A stretch of DNA of 9,339 nucleotides from contig QIDY01000400.1 in NCBI GenBank assembly GCA_003228495.1, positions 1-9,339 of the forward strand, written 5' to 3'. Below the pieces are notes generated by a model. That model saw only the letters and a list, made by a program, of their open reading frames with translations. It made no database searches and had not been told where the DNA came from. The DNA comes from Nitrospirota bacterium (GTDB taxonomy: Bacteria; Nitrospirota; Nitrospiria; Nitrospirales; UBA8639). Of the stretch, positions 6,093-9,339 are shown piece by piece. The stretch's first letter is position 1, and the number at the start of each line of letters is the position of its first letter. A program made the translations under genes and the position numbers.

Positions 6093-8033
6093 TTAATTTT
6101 TCCCTTTGTCTACTTCTTCGAATTCTGCATCAACGACCTTTTCGTCGCCACTCGAGGATTCTTCTGATCCTGAGGCGGTTGGTCCGGAGTCACCGTCCGG
6201 GCCAGTACTAGTAGATGCGGCATCCTCCGAAGCCTTCTTGTACATTTCTTCAGCCAATTTATGTGATGCTGTCGTGAGGTTTTGCATGGCTGTTTTAATG
6301 GATTCGAGGTCTGCCTCTTCGAGAGACGTTTTTAGGGCAGCAATGGCAGATGTGATATTGGTTTTTTCTTCCTCACTAATTTTATCACCATGTTCACTGA
6401 CATTCTTTTCCGTGCTGTATATGAGTGTATCGGCTTGATTTTTTAACTCAACAAGCTCACGCTTCTTTTTATCTTCTTCGGTATGCGCTTCTGCGTCCTT
6501 AACCAAGCGTTCGACTTCTTCTTTGCTTAACCCACTGGAAGCCGTAATTTGAATGGATTGTTCTTTTTGCGTCGCCATGTCTTTAGCTGACACATGCACA
6601 ATTCCATTAGCGTCAATGTCAAAGGTGACTTCTATTTGTGGCATGCCTCGTGGGGCAGGAGGAAGACCCACGAGGTCGAATTGGCCTAATAATTTATTAT
6701 CATTAGCCATTTCTCGTTCACCTTGGAAAACGCGGATTGTGACGGCCGTTTGGTTGTCGGCGGCCGTCGAAAAAATTTGGCTCTTTTTTGTGGGAATCGT
6801 GGTGTTGCGTTCAATGAGCCGTGTGAAGACTCCACCCAGCGTTTCAATCCCAAGTGAAAGCGGTGTGACATCCAATAACAAAACATCTTTAACCTCACCT
6901 TTGAGTACACCACCTTGAATGGCGGCTCCAATGGCCACGACTTCGTCAGGGTTCACGCCTCGGTGGGGTTCTTTTCCAAAGAACTGCTTGACCCGTTCTA
7001 TGACTTTTGGCATGCGGGTCATCCCGCCGACTAGAACGATTTCATTGATGTCCCCGGTGGCCATTTCTGAATCGGCTAAGGCTTTTTTGCAGGGTCCGAT
7101 TGTCCGTTCAATCAGGTCATCAACTAATTGTTCTAATTTTGACCTGGTCAGTTTTAGGACTAAATGCTTTGGACCGCTGGCATCAGCAGTAATGAAGGGC
7201 AAATTAATTTCTGTTTCCTGTGAAGTGGACAGCTCAATTTTGGCGCGTTCGGCAGCCTCTTTGAGGCGTTGCAGGGCCATTCGGTCATTTCGCAGATCAA
7301 TGCCCTGATCTTTTTTGAATTCATCAACCAGCCAATCTATGATTCTTAAGTCAAAGTCGTCTCCACCTAAGAATGTGTCCCCGTTCGTGGATTTGACCTC
7401 AAAGACGCCTTCGCCAATTTCTAAAATAGAAATATCGAACGTGCCTCCACCTAAATCAAAGACCGCAATACGTTCGTCTTTTTTCTTATCGAGGCCATAG
7501 GCTAACGATGCAGCCGTTGGCTCGTTAATGATTCGTAAGACATTGAGGCCTGCGATTTGGCCGGCATCTTTTGTGGCTTGTCGTTGGCTATCGTCAAAAT
7601 AGGCTGGGACGGTAATGACGGCATCGGTGACTTTTTCACCTAAATAATCTTCAGCTGTTTGTTTCATTTTCTGAAGAATCATGGCAGAGACTTCGGCCGG
7701 GCTATAGCTCTTGCCTCGGATTTCCACATGAGCATCCCCATTGCTTCCTTCCTTAATCTTATAGGGAAGACGCTTTGCGGTATCTTTGACTTCACGGGAA
7801 GAGGTCTTTCTTCCCATCAGTCGTTTGACGGAAAAGATCGTATTTTCTGGGTTGGTAATAGCTTGCCGTTTAGCAATTTGGCCAATCAATCGATCATTTT
7901 TGTCGGTAATGCCTACTACGGACGGGGTCGTGCGTGCCCCTTCTGAATTGGCTATGACGCTGGGGTCTCCTCCGCTCATCACAGCAACACAGGAATTTGT
8001 CGTTCCTAAATCAATTCCAATAATTTTGCTCAT
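6093..8033 (-). CDS. dnaK: Chaperone protein DnaK (Hsp70)
   Basis: DnaK is the cytoplasmic ATP-dependent Hsp70 chaperone that binds exposed hydrophobic peptides, with DnaJ as co-chaperone and GrpE as nucleotide exchange factor. The 646 residues fit the family. The nucleotide-binding domain (1 to about 383) shows all three Hsp70 signatures: IDLGTTNS (7-14), DLGGGTFD (193-200) and VLVGGMTRMPKV (333-344), plus catalytic K70. The linker VLLLDVTPL (384-392) is followed by the beta substrate-binding domain (to about 505), the helical lid (to about 605), a Ser/Gly-rich flexible tail (605-632) and the end DAEFEEVDKGKN with EEVD at 639-642. A strong AAGGAGG lies 8 bases before the ATG. The start overlaps the grpE stop as ATGA (8030-8033), which suggests translational coupling and a fixed ratio of the two proteins. 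Confidence 0.98.
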   Translation of the reverse strand: MSKIIGIDLGTTNSCVAVMSGGDPSVIANSEGARTTPSVVGITDKNDRLIGQIAKRQAITNPENTIFSVKRLMGRKTSSREVKDTAKRLPYKIKEGSNGDAHVEIRGKSYSPAEVSAMILQKMKQTAEDYLGEKVTDAVITVPAYFDDSQRQATKDAGQIAGLNVLRIINEPTAASLAYGLDKKKDERIAVFDLGGGTFDISILEIGEGVFEVKSTNGDTFLGGDDFDLRIIDWLVDEFKKDQGIDLRNDRMALQRLKEAAERAKIELSTSQETEINLPFITADASGPKHLVLKLTRSKLEQLVDDLIERTIGPCKKALADSEMATGDINEIVLVGGMTRMPKVIERVKQFFGKEPHRGVNPDEVVAIGAAIQGGVLKGEVKDVLLLDVTPLSLGIETLGGVFTRLIERNTTIPTKKSQIFSTAADNQTAVTIRVFQGEREMANDNKLLGQFDLVGLPPAPRGMPQIEVTFDIDANGIVHVSAKDMATQKEQSIQITASSGLSKEEVERLVKDAEAHTEEDKKKRELVELKNQADTLIYSTEKNVSEHGDKISEEEKTNITSAIAALKTSLEEADLESIKTAMQNLTTASHKLAEEMYKKASEDAASTSTGPDGDSGPTASGSEESSSGDEKVVDAEFEEVDKGKN

Positions 8034-8671
8034 GCTTGTATTCCTCCTTCTTCGCCAGCGTCTTGTGTAGATATTGGATCGGTCTGATCAGATTTTTCTT
8101 TTGCGACAGTGACCATAGCCGGGCGTAAAATACGGTCGTGTAAAAAATACCCTTTTTGAAACTCTTCTACGACGGTATTCGGTTCGGCGGTATCGGACTC
8201 AACTTGGGCCACCGCTTGATGCATCGTAGGATCAAAGGGATTTCCGGTGCTGGAAACTTGGCGTACGCCTAATTTCCCAATGGTTTCGATGAATTGTTTA
8301 TGTGTTAGCTCGACACCTTCCAATAAGGGTCCACTTGTTCCAGCATCTTTTCCGCTTTGAATGGCCCGTTCAAGATTGTCGATCGTGGAAAGTAAGTTTT
8401 TTAAGAGCGATTCATTGGCATAGCGAATGGCATCGCTTTGGTCTCGTTGTGCCCGTCGTTTGTAATTTTCAAATTCAGCCGCTAGTCGGATGTACTTATC
8501 TTGGTAAATTTGAAGTTCTTCCTGAGCCTGCTTCTCTGTATCTTGTTCATGAGTTTCGGTTGAAGGGGATTCCGATATGTCATCTTCTGTTTGGGCAGAT
8601 TCCAAAAGGGATTCTTCGAGATTGCTTTCAGGCGTGGATGTGGGATGACTTTCTTCAGAAAATATAGCCAT
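8030..8671 (-). CDS. grpE: Nucleotide exchange factor GrpE
   Basis: GrpE works as a dimer and drives ADP release from DnaK, resetting the chaperone cycle. The 213-residue protein has an acidic, Ser/Thr/Glu-rich disordered start (1-47), a long helical dimerisation region (about 48-110, with YIRLAAEFENYKRRAQRD), and the C-terminal beta domain that touches DnaK. The family signature is at about 144-190, including NPFDPTMHQAV and the GYFLHDRILRPAMVTVA stretch. A charged tail of about 20 residues follows. Its TGA stop overlaps the dnaK ATG. The first gene of the heat-shock set, it lies 137 bases after coaX. No strong Shine-Dalgarno precedes the ATG at 8671, and no hrcA gene precedes it, unlike many bacteria with hrcA-grpE-dnaK-dnaJ. 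Confidence 0.96.
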   Translation of the reverse strand: MAIFSEESHPTSTPESNLEESLLESAQTEDDISESPSTETHEQDTEKQAQEELQIYQDKYIRLAAEFENYKRRAQRDQSDAIRYANESLLKNLLSTIDNLERAIQSGKDAGTSGPLLEGVELTHKQFIETIGKLGVRQVSSTGNPFDPTMHQAVAQVESDTAEPNTVVEEFQKGYFLHDRILRPAMVTVAKEKSDQTDPISTQDAGEEGGIQA

Positions 8672-8719
8672 GAATGGTCAATTCTTGAGTATTAACGATA
8701 GATTTCTGTATTCCTTGCT

Positions 8720-8747
8720 CAGATAGTCACTGAGGCTGACAAGTCAA
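8720..8747 (-). promoter_or_regulatory. Weak promoter candidate upstream of grpE
   Basis: On the minus strand TTGACT (8742-8747) and TATCTG (8720-8725) are separated by 16 bases, in the 137-base gap between coaX and grpE. The -35 match is good, the -10 match is poor. No CIRCE operator (TTAGCACTC-N9-GAGTGCTAA) and no clear sigma32 pair (CTTGAA with CCCCAT) is present in this gap. How the heat-shock genes are induced is therefore not shown by the sequence. Confidence 0.25.
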
Positions 8748-8808
8748 CCCACTTCTTCTTATATTTCTTATTGTTTTTGAGAGAGAAAATTAGGAAGGAT
8801 CTGAGAAG

Positions 8809-8817
8809 TTATCCACA
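8809..8817 (+). promoter_or_regulatory. Perfect DnaA-box 9-mer (single copy)
   Basis: TTATCCACA matches the consensus high-affinity DnaA box exactly and overlaps the last codons of coaX, just upstream of grpE. Only this one perfect box is seen; a degenerate near-match (TGATCCACA, minus strand) lies near 173-181, far away. One 9-mer by chance in a window of this size is not rare, so binding is not established and there is no origin here. Confidence 0.25.
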
Positions 8818-9339
8818 GCCTGACATCATGCGTGCATAGATGAGGGCTAGCCCTTCTAATGTAAGATGAGGTCTGACTTCTTGAATCGTTTGTGAAATTG
8901 GGATGATTGTTGGTGCAAGTCCTCCCGTAGCAATGACGTAGGCTGAATGATCAATCTCCTTTTGAATTCTTTTGACGATGGCGTCCACCAGGCCTGCATA
9001 GCCGAACATGATGCCGGATTGCATGCTGGTTGCCGTATCACGACCGATGACCGAGTCTGGAATGGCCAGGTCAACCTTAGGGAGCTTTGCGGTCTTGAGA
9101 TGAAGGGAGTCAGCAGCCGTCTTCAGGCCTGGAGCAATAGCCCCACCAAGGTATTCCCCTTGTTGGGTAATGGTGCAGAATGTCGTGGCTGTCCCAAAAT
9201 CGACGATGATAAGGCCTCGTTTATAGTGCGAAAATGCGGCGGCGGCATTGACCAGGCGGTCCGTTCCAATTTCCTCCGGGTTGTCATATCGAAGAATGAG
9301 TCCATGCGGGCATGAGGTTGTCATGATAATTGGAGCTTG
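8809..9339 (-). CDS. coaX: Type III pantothenate kinase CoaX (5' end outside the window)
   Basis: CoaX phosphorylates pantothenate with ATP, the first step of coenzyme A synthesis, and belongs to the ASKHA fold family. The reading frame runs without a stop to the window edge, giving 176 residues; full-length enzymes have about 250-260, so about 80 N-terminal residues, including the DxGNT phosphate loop, lie outside. Motifs seen are RYDNPEEIGTDRLVNA with the catalytic Asp of the G-x-DR motif, IIVDFGTATTF, GGAIAPGLKTAADSL, a GIMFGYAGLVDAI stretch, YVIATGGLA, and LTLEGLALIYAR at the end. The ATG at 9324 is internal: the family alignment continues upstream through QAPII, so it is not the start. 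It is the first visible gene of the minus-strand cluster; in many bacteria birA lies just before coaX, which can be checked outside this window. Confidence 0.93.
   Translation of the reverse strand, partial: QAPIIMTTSCPHGLILRYDNPEEIGTDRLVNAAAAFSHYKRGLIIVDFGTATTFCTITQQGEYLGGAIAPGLKTAADSLHLKTAKLPKVDLAIPDSVIGRDTATSMQSGIMFGYAGLVDAIVKRIQKEIDHSAYVIATGGLAPTIIPISQTIQEVRPHLTLEGLALIYARMMSGCG

Noticed and set aside
5766..6167. A plus-strand open frame of 133 codons across the dnaJ start
   Set aside because: It is antisense to the J domain and the dnaK end; its Phe-rich product is the usual mirror of Glu/Lys-rich coding sequence.
8680..8700. A CIRCE-like half site (GAGTATTAA) upstream of grpE
   Set aside because: Only seven of nine bases match and the partner half TTAGCACTC is absent at the required spacing.
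1..9339. Mobile element, prophage, CRISPR array or defence genes
   Set aside because: No transposase, integrase, terminal inverted repeats, regularly spaced repeats or defence domain was seen; every long frame is accounted for by housekeeping, signalling or exported-protein genes.

Overview
The window reads as a piece of chromosome from a Gram-negative (diderm) bacterium of roughly 50% GC. Two genes carry clear Sec-type signal peptides. Beside them is a conserved heat-shock cluster with no phage, plasmid, IS or CRISPR signal. The combination of secreted IPT/TIG-repeat and Ycf48-like proteins beside a coaX-grpE-dnaK-dnaJ-rsmE cluster without hrcA would fit a Nitrospirota/Nitrospira-like organism, but that assignment is inference from general impression and was not searched.

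Left part, plus strand (1-4100). The window opens in the last 50 codons of an Arg/Pro/Gly-rich protein tail, perhaps an RNA helicase, closed by a strong intrinsic terminator (182-216). Next is a stand-alone CheY-like response regulator (367-741). About 625 bases without a convincing gene follow; they hold a plausible sigma70 promoter (1166-1195) and a long leader. That promoter would drive two consecutive genes for exported proteins: a 551-residue protein of five IPT/TIG repeats, three of them carrying a Cys-Cys pair (1367-3022), and a seven-repeat Ycf48/HCF136-like beta-propeller (3102-4100). They are probably co-transcribed.

Right part, minus strand (4121-9339). Read in the direction of transcription this is coaX (5' end outside the window), grpE, dnaK, dnaJ, rsmE. 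grpE and dnaK overlap by ATGA. GrpE, DnaK and DnaJ form the Hsp70 folding machine (nucleotide exchange, ATP-driven substrate binding, J-domain delivery). RsmE methylates 16S rRNA and is a frequent dnaJ neighbour. CoaX makes 4'-phosphopantothenate for CoA synthesis. The dnaJ reading frame is broken by one apparent single-base deletion near 5690; all domains are otherwise intact, so either the gene is newly mutated or the assembly has an error.

The two blocks converge at 4100/4121, where two short hairpins lie back to back. The most unusual items are the TIG protein with repeated vicinal cysteines, its pairing with a Ycf48-like propeller where no photosynthesis gene is visible, and the dnaJ frameshift. 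I did not find a clearly new defence, mobile or RNA-based system.
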